Assembly: GCA_016806645.1 (NCBI GenBank)
Contig: JACSYO010001932.1
Span: 1,989,501-2,053,500, forward strand
Direction of reading: 5' to 3'
Length of the DNA stretch: 64,000 bases
From: Ophiodon elongatus
Lineage: Eukaryota > Chordata > Actinopteri > Perciformes > Hexagrammidae
Shown: positions 26,593-39,286 of the stretch, piece by piece
How positions within the stretch are numbered: position 1 is the stretch's first letter
Layout of the letters: each line of letters begins with the position of its first letter
The notes under the pieces: model-generated
What the model was told of the DNA's origin: nothing
Seen by the model: the letters and a program-made list of their open reading frames with translations, nothing else
Databases searched by the model: none
Translations under genes and position numbers: made by a program

Positions 26593-26595
<3 letters not shown>

Positions 26596-26643
<48 letters not shown>

Positions 26644-26661
26644 GCGTGTGTGTGTGTGTGT
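26596..26661. repeat. (TG)n microsatellite, long
   Basis: About 33 TG units with two CG interruptions near the 3' end, preceded by a 350-bp pyrimidine-rich tract (CTCTCC, TTTCCTC). Serine/proline and CVCV-rich frames of 121-162 codons across it arise from the composition and are not genes. Intronic. Confidence 0.95.
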
Positions 26662-27924
26662 CCTCAATCCATCAGACTCCATATCGGTCCTTAAAGAATC
26701 ACTGGGGCGCTTATGTCGATCCTCCCTTATAGCACCTCATATCTGATTCCATTTCTGTAATTGAAGGGAGGCCTCCCTCCCCACTTCAGGCTCACACTTG
26801 ACTGACAGTTTTCCATTCCAGAAGTGGTATTCAAAGAGGCTCCTATGAAATGATTGGAAACCTGTCCAGAGATATACAGTACAGGAGCCTGGGATGCCAC
26901 TAGGCAAGCTGCCAGTCCTATGATGGGAAAGTCACACACAAGCTGTGTGGAGTAAGAGAGGGAGCGGACAGAGAGGGAGCAAGGCTAAATGACAGCAAAC
27001 AAAACCAAAATTCCAGCGGTGGTTCTTTCAGAAGTCACCTTTGTGTGAGCTCCGCTAATCTTGAGCAAAATAAATGGACTTTTCTTTTCTTTTCTTCTCC
27101 TTCACTATACAGTCTAGTGCTCTCGCCGCCTGTTGACCCCATGAGAAATGAAACCAAGTCTAAATCTAACATCAACACCATTTCCCCCAACTCCCTCCAA
27201 CCACCTTTTTTTCCCACTTTTTTTTAATTGCCTCTGCCACTTTCCCAATGGTCTACCATCCAGCTGATAAGCCACACTTCTGTCAATCAATAGCCATCTC
27301 CACTGTCCCCCTGTGCATCTATATAAGGTCACTTTATCGAACTCCAACTGCAGCCAAGGCAAAAACCAACTAATAAAGGTCCCTGGATGCAGAGCAGTAA
27401 CTTAGCCCAGAGGAGGACGCAGTCATCTGAAAGTACAAACGACCAGTCACGGCCCACATCTAATGCACAGGCTAAGTCTACCAACTCCCATAAGCCCTGA
27501 AGGGATGAAACATTCCTACATGCCTGTTAATACGTTTCTCACGGGTAGTCTGCAAATTAAATTGTCAGTATCTCAAACTGGAAGTTTCCCCGCACTGAAA
27601 AGAATGAAACTATCACACAACAAGCACCAAGCGTTCTTTTATGGACTTAACCCCACCTGCCGCTATAGTATCTATTGCATTGTTTTATATGCAAGACTCA
27701 AACAGAAAAAGATCATTATCGGTGGGAAATTACAAAAAAAATGAAAAAGTTTTGAGAACATGTAAATTATAACGACATATCATCACACCTCAGCTATCAT
27801 TTAATCTCCTCGTATCGCTTTATATGCAAATGAGTTACAAAAATGAAACACGGTGGGAGAAAGTTTCAGCCTTTTTGATTAGGTGCAACAAGGAGAAGGG
27901 ATATCATAACAACAGCGCTTTGAG

Positions 27925-28290
27925 CTTTGTTAATGCTAATGGGAGCATGGCAACAGGCTCACAATGACAACATGCTGATGTTTGGCAGGTATAATGTTTT
28001 CCATCTTCACCATCTTAGCTTGGAATGTTTCATGCGTAGCACGGACTTCTGCTAATTGCCACTAGACACGCATTAAATACAGCTCAGGCTAATGGAACAA
28101 AAGTCAAATTTTGACAAACTGCTGACTAGAAAAAAAGTCAGAGGATCACCAAAGTCATTAGGATTCGAAAACGAAATGTTAAGGGATCAGAAAAGTCAGT
28201 AGGATTAATCCTTTGGGCAACATTAATGTCTGAACAAAATTCCATGGCAAACCATCCAATGAACAGACCGAAACCGAGACATTGTCAGTG
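27925..28290. repeat. dispersed repeat, GCTAACATGCTGATG family, copy 2
   Basis: The most complete copy in the window: TTTGAGCTTTGTTAATGCTAA, CTCACAATGACAACATGCTG, GGCAGGTATAATG, then AAAGTCAGAGGATCACCAAA and CCATGGCAAACCATCCAAT, in the order expected for this percomorph family. Copies also lie at 8770 and 63477. Confidence 0.7.
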
Positions 28291-29746
28291 TTAGAGCCTC
28301 GCCGCCACAGTGGCTAAAATGTTAATGACCATAAGATGTCACATTCTCTAGAACTTTATAACAAAGCACAGGCGGTTTGCTCTTGTGTCCATAACAGCCC
28401 CATTTAATGTGCTACAATTGCCCATAGCTCATCTTCTTGGCTTGACATTACTGTATTTACACCGCTGGGATAGCAGCTGATCTTCTACAGATCGCCCGTT
28501 CAGATTACATCTCACATCCTGTGACAACATTGAATATATTTATATTACACAAATTTTCTGCCATTCAGATGTAAACAGTATCTCACAGACAACATTTACT
28601 TCATCTTAAGACCCAGACTAATGTTTTTGGTAGGGTGACAGCACTATGAGATCCACCCATTTGCACTAAATACTAAAACATCCTACAAATGTATATAAAT
28701 AATCTATATATAACCTTTATTTATTTATACAGAAATACATAATGTGCAAAAACATATTGTAAAACGTACAAAGAGTTTTTTAAGACTTAAAAGTATTAAA
28801 ACGCTCCATCATCTTGGCAGTAGACAATCCAATTGGTAGATAATAAAGAGCAGATTGACACACTGTTCTAACCCTAACGAGGTCCTTATGTTATTGGCAC
28901 TTAGGGACTTCAGAGAAACAGTGCTTGATTTTTCTGGTGCACAATGCCTGTTGGTCTTTGTGGGATGCTGGCCTTTTCCCATGCAGAGAGGCATGCGGAG
29001 CCCACACTGCGTAACAGCTGTGTTTTCCATTTCCACTCACGTACGCCGCTGGATGTGTGCAACCGTCGAGCCGCCTGCCGCCGGATTGATTCACCTGTCG
29101 CCTGAGCAGGTTTGATCCCCAGGGGCGGTCTAGCGGCAACCTCGGCGGGTGAGACACCGCTCCCTCACCCTCCACCACCACCCCCACCCCACCTCACAAA
29201 CACCTCCGCTATATTTCTCTCCCCGTTCGCAGAGCGATAAAGTAGATTTATAGTTACAGCGGCAAAGCAAACTCGCTGAGTGTGTTAACTTTATCTTCAA
29301 GGACGTGGAGGCAACATGGGCAAAAGAGTAGTGACTCGACTGTGAACGTGTATTCGATGGGGAGAAGAAGGAAAAAAGGTCACATTTTGCAGCGATAAGA
29401 GAGACTGTAGCTCGGTGACAGTGACTGACAGAGGGAGGAATACATGTGAAGCATTAAACCTGACTGCTCCAAGGCTAAAAAGACACAAGCACACACATAC
29501 ACACAGAAGAAAAAATGTAAAGATGCTTACACATAGAGCACAGTGAGGCTTGGTAGATAGATACACGTAAATGTCTGTTGGTTCAGACTTTGTATGGAAA
29601 TTCATTTGTGTTTATCCTGTATATACAGTATGTATGTATTTCCTTGTGCCCTTTACCCCTTACATTTATAATCGGTCACAATAACTGGCTTTTTCTCTGC
29701 CACTTTCTGTGCTGTGCGTGCAAGCTAAGCAACTCCTTAAGTTTGC

Positions 29747-29804
29747 GTTGTGTTGTGTTGTGTTGTGTTGTGTTGTGTTGTGTTGTGTTGTGTTGTGTTG
29801 TGTG
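29747..29804. repeat. (TGTTG)n pentanucleotide array
   Basis: About 11-12 perfect 5-bp units. The CVVLCC-type frames over it are a product of the repeat. Confidence 0.95.
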
Positions 29805-30477
29805 GAGGAACGATGGACAGGCTTGTGTCTATTTCTGTGCTGCCATTGACTGTCTGCATTGGAACAGATTATATGTGCTGGTCAGACACACATTTACACT
29901 CAGACCAAGCACATCTCAAAGAATACTTTTGCTCGCAAGTGGCTAGTTTGCTTGTTTACCAAATCTAGCACTGTAAATGCATTACATCCACTTGTTACAC
30001 TTTGTGGTGGCATTCTAATAAGTCACAAAGCTAGCATGTTCATACACCGTACAAACCCTTCTAGACATTCACATAAAAATACAATCCGTAATTTCCACAT
30101 GGTCTTGAAATCTTTGCTTGATTATTCATATGTGGACAGGGAGATTATGTCCTTTCACTCAGTTTGAAGCCACAGGTAGTTACATGTCCAATGGAAATGC
30201 TGCCATGCAGGAAGAATGACCACTATTATCTGTTGGCGATTTCATTTTTAATAGGGGGAATGGTTTGTTTTACCAACTATTAGCGAACCGCCGACCCACT
30301 CAATAACAATTCTGTCTGCTACTTCAGCACCATGGACAGCTCCTTGGATTCATCACTACACAGCACAGTTAGGCTACTGATATTTCAGAGCCACAGTCGG
30401 GCCATAGATTCTAACTTGTACAAACCTCAGTCAGATAAAGGATCAATGAGTCAGACAGATAAGACATATTTCATAAG

Positions 30478-31000
30478 GATGCACCAATTTACGAAATTTT
30501 AGGCCAATAGCGATGTGTAAAATAACAAGTTGGCCGATAGCCGGCGCATATGCCAATGTTTTAGTTGTTTATTTTATTATTTCTGTTATCTATTTCCCTT
30601 TTGTGCCAAGGAAGATGTCATTATAAAAAATAACTGAGCTGTTTTAAAGTCATTCAGCTTGTCATTACATTGTCTTTCAATGAGCATAAGTTTAATTACA
30701 CAAATTTATGAAACAACCTTTAATATAGCCTTGCCTTCATTCACATGATAAAGATTAATTTTCGAAAAAAATAACTGCTCCAAAAGCTACTCATCTGCGT
30801 GCCTTAACAAGATGAATGGTTCAATAAGCTACGTACATAGCCCAATGAAACTATTAACTTTGAGCAACATAAATGAAATGTAAATGCGAAACATAAGCAG
30901 TAGACTTTAGTCTACATTAATGGCCTCTATGTATGGCGACAGATTTTAGCATTTCTTATCTTATTTATCCGTTCAAGAGAACAACGCCCTCCGTGATAGA
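30478..31000. mobile_element. hAT-like relic
   Basis: The left boundary GGATGCACCAATTTACG followed by GGCCAATAGCGATG and AGTTGGCCGATAGCC is a degenerate version of the 'GGATGCACCGAT...GGCCGATA' ends of fish hAT-derived elements. The AT-rich body carries no transposase. The right end is not clear; the GC-rich stretch from about 31000 may or may not belong. Confidence 0.5.
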
Positions 31001-32001
31001 TTAACAAGTGACGGCAGGACGCTGCCGAGGAGCGGATGAAGAGCTCTGCTCTGCTGGCGGAGTCACCGGCCTGGCTGCCTCAGCTGTCTGGGCTCAATCC
31101 ACGACAGGACTACGGAGGGTCGCGAAGGCCCGGTGTGCCACTCCACTCTCTCTGCTACTAGGGGATGGCATTCCTCCCCCTCCCCAATCCCCCAAATTGT
31201 TTACTCAGTATTCTGCAAGGTTTTTCTGTAACTAGTCTGTCAGAAGTAAAATATGTCAAATGTTGCGTAAACGAAAACAGATCAATAACGTTGTGTCAGA
31301 AAGCATGCCAGCTCTGGAATTGCACTACCCTTCATTTCCTCCCCAGAAAGGGCAGTCTACATGGTCTTTTTGAAATATTTTCATGTCAAAAGGGGAAAAA
31401 AACATTCACCATGGTACTTTTTTATCATAGTGAACACCTTCCCACCACACAGAAATGAGATGTTTTCTTGGCTTAATAAGGAGGAAGAGGCGAGGTGGTG
31501 GAGACATTCTGGGCTTTCCTTTTGATTTCACTCCCCCGGTGGCACGACAGGCCTCTTTATGCAGGCGTTTACAGTAGCCGTGACACCCTGCTTGGCCAGT
31601 TGCAGTAGATGAGGGTAGGCTGACTAACAAAGGTAAAGTACATGGGGTTTGTTATACGACCTTTTCAGATTGTGGGAGTAAAAAGGGATGGGATGTTTTA
31701 TATCCAAACTTCTGCCTGTGTGTGTGTGTGTATGTGCTCACATGTGCACTTCTTAGTTTGCAGCTTATCTTCAAACTGCTGAAAGTCTTATTTTATGAGT
31801 CATTCTATATAATAGTTTTATTTTCTTTCTGTTCCACAGTAGCAAAACAGACAACCTGGGATATTGTTTTGTTAAAAAATGGCAGTCTAAAAAGAGCAAG
31901 CAAATTAAAGGAAGGAAATTCATTTAGATTTCCGATATACGAAGATTTCAGCTGTTCCACTTAACATTTTCATTAGCCCTCTGTTTCTCTTTCTCTCTCA
32001 G

Positions 32002-32906
32002 CTGCCAAGTACAACGGTGAAGTCTACAACAAGCATCGGCTGATGGTGGAACTGCCAACGAAGGGCGGGCTTCCTCTCCAGCCGATGGGCAACTCCAGAC
32101 CCTCCATGGGCAACATGTCGTCAATGACTCCTCCGATGACTACCAACCCCATGGCCTCGAACCAAATGTCCTCCAATCCCATGAACCCTTCCATCACCCA
32201 GATGACCTCCATGACCCCGATGACATCTATGATGCCCATGACCTCTATGACACCTATGACTTCTCTCGCCCAGATGACCTCCATGACCCCTATGACCTCC
32301 ATTACTCCTATGACCTCCCTGGGTCCACTGACTCCGGAGCCAGTGGCCACCTATGTCACTGAGATGCCCAGCATCTCTTCCGTCTCAACCCTCCCGACAG
32401 AACGGCACATGGCCGGTGTCGTCGGAGGAGGGGTACTCAAGCTGAATGGCCATAAACTCAAAGGCAGCCATGGTCACGTGGGCCACAGCTCTCACAGCTC
32501 TCACAGCTCTCACACTCACAGTCATGGTCACAGCCACAGTAGCAAGCCGCCAGGACTTGGGGCTACCTCCCTGGCACACATGGCAGGGACCATGCCAGGT
32601 GGCACGTCCCTGGGTATCTCCAGAGCCGCAGAGACAGCCATTGGCTCCAGCTCAGCTACGATGGGCCGCCCAATGGCGTACAGTTCCAACACAATCGCGG
32701 CTGGGCATTCGATGGGGCTGGGGCTGAAGGCCTGGGACGGGACTGAGACGGTGGGCCGGAGGAAGACCTACGGGCACAAGAGGCCTCAGTGTACCGTGCT
32801 TGAGCCCAACCAGCTTCACAGCACCAGAGGCCACAGCCACAGCCAACACTTCCTCCCCACACAGCCCTACTTTGTGACCAACAGCAAGACAGAGGTGACT
32901 GTGTGA
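32002..32906 (+). CDS. shisa9: Shisa9 (CKAMP44), last coding exon
   Basis: This exon encodes the last 300 residues of the cytoplasmic tail, joining the exon at 22311 in phase 1 to give LKAV-A-AKYNGEVYNKHRL. The early block (YNKHRLMVELPTKGGLPL) aligns with the mammalian SHISA9 block ending KGSLPLHP; the last 14 residues, QPYFVTNSKTEVTV, differ by one residue (V for I) from the mammalian ending as I recall it. EVTV is the type II PDZ ligand that links CKAMP proteins to PSD-95-type scaffolds. Between these lie a seven-fold MTSMTP-like repeat, a His/Ser-rich segment (SHSSHSSHTHSHGHSHS) and a basic GRRKTYGHKR patch. The acceptor is TTTCTCTCTCAG|CT; the stop TGA is at 32904-32906. With the previous exon the visible tail is about 377 residues, clearly longer than the same part of the mammalian protein, which is about 424 residues in total. 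Confidence 0.93.
32202..32327 (+). repeat. 18-bp coding minisatellite (MTSMTP repeat)
   Basis: Seven consecutive in-frame 18-bp units of the form ATGACCTCCATGACCCCT encode MTSMTP and variants (MTSMMP, MTSLAQ, MTSITP, MTSLGP). Third-position differences between units show it is not freshly expanded. It keeps the shisa9 frame because the unit is a multiple of three. Confidence 0.93.
32892..32903 (+). other. shisa9: PDZ ligand EVTV at the Shisa9 C terminus
   Basis: The codons GAG GTG ACT GTG immediately precede the stop. In the CKAMP family this terminal motif binds PDZ domains of postsynaptic scaffold proteins (known for the family, not shown by sequence alone). Its exact retention, despite heavy change in the middle of the exon, suggests the reading frame is under selection. 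Confidence 0.9.
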
Positions 32907-34234
32907 GAGAGGAAGACCGGGAGAAAGAGAGGGGGAAAGGATGCATGTGGAGTGATGGCACAAGTAATCTCTGAGTGGAGACACCAACCCCCGTGTTGGT
33001 CAACAGTGCAGATCTATGTGTGTGTTTGTGTGGCTCGTTGGTATACTGGTGAATGTGGTGGGACAGTGTTTCAGAGTGGTCCTCGTTTCACAAACGGAGT
33101 TCACCGATCAAATCACTTAACAGACGTTTGTTGCCAAAAGGATGGCGTCCAAGTTGGTGGCATCTGTAACCATAACTTCAAAGAGCCTAGGGAGCAGGGC
33201 CGTGTGTACACTTGTGGTGATATTAGAGTGTTGTCTCACAGCTAATATCTACTTCGTAATGATAACAACAATCTGAGCATTACAGTGCAACACGCAGATG
33301 ATTAAGTGAGAAACTGCTAAGAAAAAGAAAAAAGGATTGGCTTTACGAACCAAAGCTGAGAAGCAATATAAGGGATTAAACACCGAAGTTGGAAAGAAGA
33401 ACACAGCCAGTTTACTCACAAACCTTGCAACAACAAAGCAGCATCTGCCCAACAAAGCGTTGAATGGCTTGGAAGAAATAACATTCCCTTATGATTCACC
33501 CCCTCCCCCCCCCAAAATCTCCTGAGGGCTCTGAAACAGGCACATATGATGAGTGCTGGGCTTTGGACTGCAGACACGAAGGGCTTTGTACTGTGGCTAT
33601 TCAGAAGCGCCTTCATAAGATCTGCAGCTGAAGGTCGCCCCTTTTCCACAAGGCTCCAGCACAGAGAATGGAGGCTGTCACACTGGCATTGTTCTGTTCT
33701 GATCTCGTCTGTGTGGTGACAGCCAGCCCAGAGGAGGGATAAGGAGGCAGCGAGGCGGCATCTGGAGGATGCTGCAGCTAGCAGAGGCTCCACGGAGCAT
33801 GATTCCCGTGCACGCACATACATTCACGCACATACAGAAACATATTTTTACTCAAACACATAAATAAACATATCCTGTAGAAATACCGCACACCAGGGTA
33901 TGACCAATATGGCTTCTCAAAGAATGATACCAATAATTTTAGATTTGAATTACGGATTGGCTGACATTTAGTTACATTTTGCATATTTGTCAATATTAAA
34001 TTTGACTTGAATTTGTTTGCATTTCAAAAATTCACTTCAGTGTTTCCCCAAACTGATATTCTTAGCGGTGTATTTGACCACCACAGTACTCTAAGACTCT
34101 TGAATGAAAAATGTAACTTTCAGAAATGGCAGCTAAGTTGGAATGACCCACCGTATCCATTCAAGGTTTTGGATATATAAATACTTTTTGAATCAGAAAA
34201 CCATTTACAACAGGGTTGCACAATTGAAGGAATC

Positions 34235-34560
34235 ATTTTCTGAAAGACATGTATTTGCTTTCTTGTTCAGAGTTAGATGTGAAGATTGATACCACTTATT
34301 TCTGCATGTTCAATATGAACCCACAGCCAGTTGTAACGGGGGGAAACAGCGAGCCTGGTTCTGTCTAATAGGATAATAACAGAATCTGCATATAAGCATC
34401 TTAAAAATCTCACTAATTTATATGTCATATCTACTTAAATCTGAACAAAGACTAAACTGTACAAAAAAAGTACTTTGTGGTTTATGTGCCAGACTATTTC
34501 TTTGTTGGACACAGTACCTTCCTGGAGTCTTGTTGTCATCAAAAGGTTGTCAGGCAACTA
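34235..34560. repeat. dispersed percomorph repeat
   Basis: Words GAGTTAGATGTGAAGATTGA, GGGGGAAACAGCGAGCCTGG, TTATGTGCCAGACTATTTCT and CTTCCTGGAGTCTTGTTGTC occur in the order of a widespread fish repeat. The folded fragment at 17715-17793 comes from the adjoining part of the same family. Confidence 0.65.
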
Positions 34561-35813
34561 AATAAAGTATTTCTTTGAAAGAATAAATACATTTTGCAAA
34601 AAATAAAGCAATTTTAATGTAGCTCTGGTCAGGAATGGCCTTCATCATACTAGAAGTGGACAAAATGACCTATTAAATGAAAATATGTTTTATGTATGTG
34701 TAATAAAAAGCAGACAGCACACATAAAATATGGATCAGTTGAGCACCTATATGGTTCGGTAGACCAAATGCAAGCTTTGGCTTCTCATCATTCCAATTCT
34801 GCACAGATTTTTGCATTGGATGTTATACTTCTCTAGTTTTAGACAAAGGCAAGAAAATACTGTGAAAAGTGGATGTAACAGGAATGAAAAATACTATTTT
34901 TTTAGCTGGTGATAGAAGTCACTGCCACAAGAAACCAGGATTGATTAGATCACTCACTCACCGTCCTCGAGTTCTAGCTGTAAAATAGAAACATCACAAC
35001 CAGCAGAAAAAATAACTATCTGGGTTACATTTAAAAATAAATCCTAAAGTCTGACAAATAGGCCAAATCTTCTGAGGGCTTCTCCGAGCCTGTTTGCTTG
35101 TTTTGTAATGATGTGAGATTTATTAGCAGCTGTAGCCACAGTTATCATATTGGCCTTGTTATCTCAAGTGCTGCTTCCACCTCTAAGACCCTCTGTACAC
35201 TTGAGATTTAGACGCATTTTAAGCGATCAGATTGTAATCCGAAAATGCTTGGCCACATTAAAATAGAATAAAAGACAGCAAGAATGAACTACTCATCTAA
35301 ATCATCTCCAAAGCTGGTCAGACAACCATTTGGCTTAACACTAAATGCAGTCATGTTATAAATGTGTGTGCAGATCCAACCTATGCACAAGCAAGAAAAA
35401 AAAGGTTCAAATAGTCAATTTTAAAGCATGTAAATGTAAGAGAAGTGCACATGACGATCTGTTGAAAACAAAACACTGGATTTCAGTGTGACACATTTTG
35501 ATTGGGAGCTCCAACACATTGAGTTTGGGTACACTGTGTATCCAGAAATCTAGATCTGAGACAAAAAAGGGGAGGGGGGGCGGCTGTCTAACACTACAGC
35601 TTCTAAATGAAAAGATGAAATGACTAAAGCAGTTGAGCGTAAGAGGAGGGGGTCTACAGGAGGGAATGTGTTTTCGCCTCGCACTGTGGAACCCCCTGCT
35701 GCCTCGAGGGTCACATGACTGGAAACCGGGGACCAAATTGAAAGCATGAAACAGGATTTAAGAAGTCATCAGAGCATTAAAATGTGTCACCTTTACACCA
35801 ACAACTAAAACAT

Positions 35814-35818
<5 letters not shown>

Positions 35819-35862
<44 letters not shown>
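35819..35862. repeat. (CA)n microsatellite
   Basis: About 22 CA units after a CATGCACATA lead-in. The histidine/threonine frame here is an artefact. Confidence 0.95.
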
Positions 35863-35865
<3 letters not shown>

Positions 35866-36537
35866 TACATTACAGGGTGGACTCTGCTTTCCCTCTGCTC
35901 CCACAGTGCCGAGCAGCAGGCGTCGTCACAGCAGGGAGACAAAAGAGTCAGTACTGTTACTGCTCCTGTTGTATATGAAAGACTGTGAAACTCCAGACCA
36001 TGGCCCTTTGTAGCGATACCTTATTATGCTTTATACATAGCCTCCCCCTCGATTTCTTGCTTTTTATCTTTTCTTCTTTACTTCTTTTCCCCCTTTTTTC
36101 TTCTTTGCTCCCTCAATGTCTGACTTGAGAAATATCTGCGAGAAACAAAAACAGGGCTGTGATGAATCTTTTCTGTGACAGTGGAGTACACGTCATGATG
36201 AGACGGTGAATAAAAATAATTCACCCCGAACCTTGAAAGGCATGATTGGTTTTCCCCCATGTGCATTGTTCGAACAGGAAATGTAAGTGATTGATTCTGT
36301 GTGCCAAAAAAATGTACTTCAGTTTGCTGTTTTGTACCATTGTGTGTCCTCTTGAACACTGCGCACATTTCACTCTTTATAACTTTTTTCTATGTACGTG
36401 TATGTGTGTGCGGGTATGTGTGTGGATCCAACTTTGGCATATGATTATTGTCTCTGAAGAAGTCAAAACTCAAACAAACAAGCCAAACAAAATGAACCGT
36501 GTTTAATTGGAGTTCACAATCCCATAAACCTGTTTGC

Positions 36538-36555
36538 TTTTTTTTTTTTTTTTTT
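36538..36555. repeat. poly-T tract
   Basis: A run of about 18 T. No adjacent retroposed body was recognised. Confidence 0.85.
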
Positions 36556-39255
36556 CACCTTGTATTAATTTCCGCCTTTTCTTGCCAGCTGGTGGTTTTG
36601 TTTGCAACAGAGTTGAGAAGCAGGTCAATGTTTGCTGAGGATGTGCATTATCAGACCCAATTGACTTAATCCAGCGAGGCGGAAATGTGGAAATATGATC
36701 CCTCCTCGCCATCACGTACTGCTCCATCCTTAAAGCCCATTCAGCTCTGCAAGAGCAGCCACTGGAACAATTGGTAAGTAGGCAGGGCAGTTGGTAAACA
36801 AAACAACAACGACAACAACAAAAACCCACCTCATCCCTCATGGTAACATCCAAAATATACCCCGATAGAAAGCGGGGAATTGGTTGCGCTTGCTGGGTCG
36901 CGGTTGATAGGGTCGGGGCCACAGATGAGTGGGTTCAGGAGGCAGTCATGTCTGACATTTTTCATCAGACGAGTCAGTCAGACAAAAAATGCCACAGCAG
37001 AGACTAAAGGACAATGGTAGTCTGCAGGCTCAAAACAGCCAGCTCAGTAACAAAGCCAGTGGGAGCTCTGGAGCAGTGAGTGTTCATCATTCATTGTGAG
37101 ATTCATTTATTTTCTACAGTGACAACACAATTTAGTGATAAAATGTAGTCTTTGTACTTATTATCAGTACTGGTCCAACATACTTTAATAATAAGTACAT
37201 TCAGTGGCTAATAACTGTGAAACCTGCCAAGTTCAAAGAAACAGGGACAAATGTGCATCATTTATTATATATATCATTATACCATGGTTTGGGTGAACAC
37301 TTCATTTTGATTGGCTGCAGGGTGTCCATTAATTCCTGACAACGGATATCTACTAAGTAGTTCTGGCTACAAAAGAAATCGGAATATCTTATTTACGACA
37401 CTGAGTGAAATGTGAATTTGCGCTGTTGCAAACCCTTAAAGCTGAGGACTAAAAACCATGGAGAGCTACGGTGACTGACTAGCGCTAGCATGTTCGAGGC
37501 TGGAAAAGCTACGGTAGATAGCCCTGCGAGGAGCCATTACGTCATCAAACTTCTAGCACCATGTGGATGATTTTCACTGTTGCACATTCTGGTTTGACCA
37601 GGCCTGTTAGTCAAACTACTCAATGGAACAATTCCCTCCACCCAGCTGGCCACCCTATAGGAACTGACATCATGCAATATAGTGTCAGTGATCACCTTCA
37701 CCTCTTAGTGTCTTACCTACCGCGACACTGCTGAACGAGTTCCAAAATTAGGGATGACCTCTCAGTGTGAACTTACTGCTCCAAACCATTTAGGCCCTGA
37801 TTGCCCTGAGGGTGCGCTGCCTGCCACAGCGCCGAGGTCATTATTCTTCTTCCTGGCTGAATGGTAGTCAAATGACGAGCGGTGGTGCAGTTGGCCTAAT
37901 TATAGGAATCAGACCCGAGTCAGAGGGCGCAGCGGTTCACCGGCACATTGATCAGCAACAGAGGCGGGAGCACGAGTCGGGCCAGTCGAACATGCGGCCT
38001 GAAGTTATGTGGAGTTAACGCTTCTGCCGGGTTTGCTTTGGCCTTTTGACCTGTGGTTAATGACTAATAGCATATTGTGTTTTTTCATGGATGTAATATT
38101 TTGACTGACTTCACACCCATCTTGTCGTTATTAATCAGAGTTAATCAAGTGAGAACTATCTATCTGGTAAATTCTGATGTCTGGCGACGAAGTATCAGAA
38201 GCTAGCTAGCTTAAACTACGTGCAGTTTGTTCATTTCAATGATTTCTTTTACGATATATTTTGTCTTTGGCATGGTCCACACTGCTACACTGTGTTCCTT
38301 GTTACTGCTGACCCCTACTGTGTCCTCTGGACAGTCATATGTGTTCACAGGTGCCCCAACCATAAAGTAAGAGTCTCCAGTGCAACGACAATGATCCCCG
38401 GCTGGCTTCCCAACACTGCCGGTCGTGTTCTGCCTGGGTCGAACCCGGTTCTCTGTCACAGAATGTTTTAACCCTGCATCAGCTGAGCTCCTTGCCTCTC
38501 ATAGCCATAAAGCCACCACTGTGCTCATTTTGTATGTGCTCCAACTGCCGTGTTTTGAGTGTTTCTCTGTCTGGATTCTTCTTAAAAAGCAAACAGCAAG
38601 GGTGGCAGATGAGGGAAAGAGTTTTGGACTTTAATTAAATGTCTCAAAACAAGACAGGAGGGCCAACGCCTAACAAACTACCTACAAAATGCACATTAAC
38701 AAGAACTAGCAACGACAGGACTGAGAATCACAAATGCTTACACTCCCACTAGCCCACACAAGCTTCATTGAGAGGTAGAAAGTGGCAGGTGAGATGTGAA
38801 TGGGATTTGAAAACTTCTCCCTTGCTTAAGCAGAGAGAGAGGTCTATTAATAGAAAAAAAGCAACCCCATTAGACTAGTTGTACTGAAATCAAGCCTCTC
38901 GTGTTCAGCAGAGCAGAAAGCCGCTGTGAGAAAAAAAAACCACACGGTTGAATATCTACAAGGAATATTCAATAAGAGACAGAAAAGGAGCTGTACTGGG
39001 ACCAGTGGCCAGGGGGGCTTTACGAGTTTTCACTGTGGTCTTTAATCACCGAAAACCCAGAGTGGGGAGAGCTTTGGTGCGGCGACGGGGACTCAGTCCA
39101 CAGTGGCACACAAAGACAGAAAAGGGACTTAATGTCAACACTTAATAGGGGCGAGAAGCTTTGAATTATTGATATTGCAAAATGTTAGTGGTGCACGGCA
39201 CGTGAGCCCTAACAGCTCCATTTGCAAAGCTGTGAATCAGAGATGACTGTTGAAT

Positions 39256-39284
<29 letters not shown>
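39256..39284. repeat. (CA)n microsatellite
   Basis: About 14 CA units. Confidence 0.95.

Positions 39285-39286
<2 letters not shown>

Larger units (their letters stand above)
22312..32001 (+). other. shisa9: shisa9 intron between the two visible exons
   Basis: About 9.7 kb bounded by GTGAGT at 22312 and a pyrimidine-rich acceptor TTTCTCTCTCAG at 32001. The flanking exons join in phase 1 and keep one reading frame across the junction, which directly supports the intron. It contains the folded-back Tc1 relic, a TG repeat, a TGTTG pentanucleotide array and a hAT-like fragment, listed separately. I see no additional exon that fits the Shisa9 frame. Confidence 0.85.

Noticed and set aside
26206..26746. 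Three + strand frames of 121-162 codons rich in Ser/Pro/Leu and CVCV
   Set aside because: They span a pyrimidine-rich tract and a TG microsatellite; three frames are open at once, a sign of composition and not of coding.
29097..29135. tRNA-like TTTGATCCCC word in a GC-rich stretch
   Set aside because: No matching acceptor, D or anticodon arms could be laid out around it.
32024..32350. Minus-strand 108-codon frame over the last shisa9 exon, and further frames at 32385-33003
   Set aside because: They lie antisense to, or out of frame with, a coding exon supported by splice sites and protein similarity; the repetitive VIGVMEVIW pattern is the reverse of the MTSMTP repeat.
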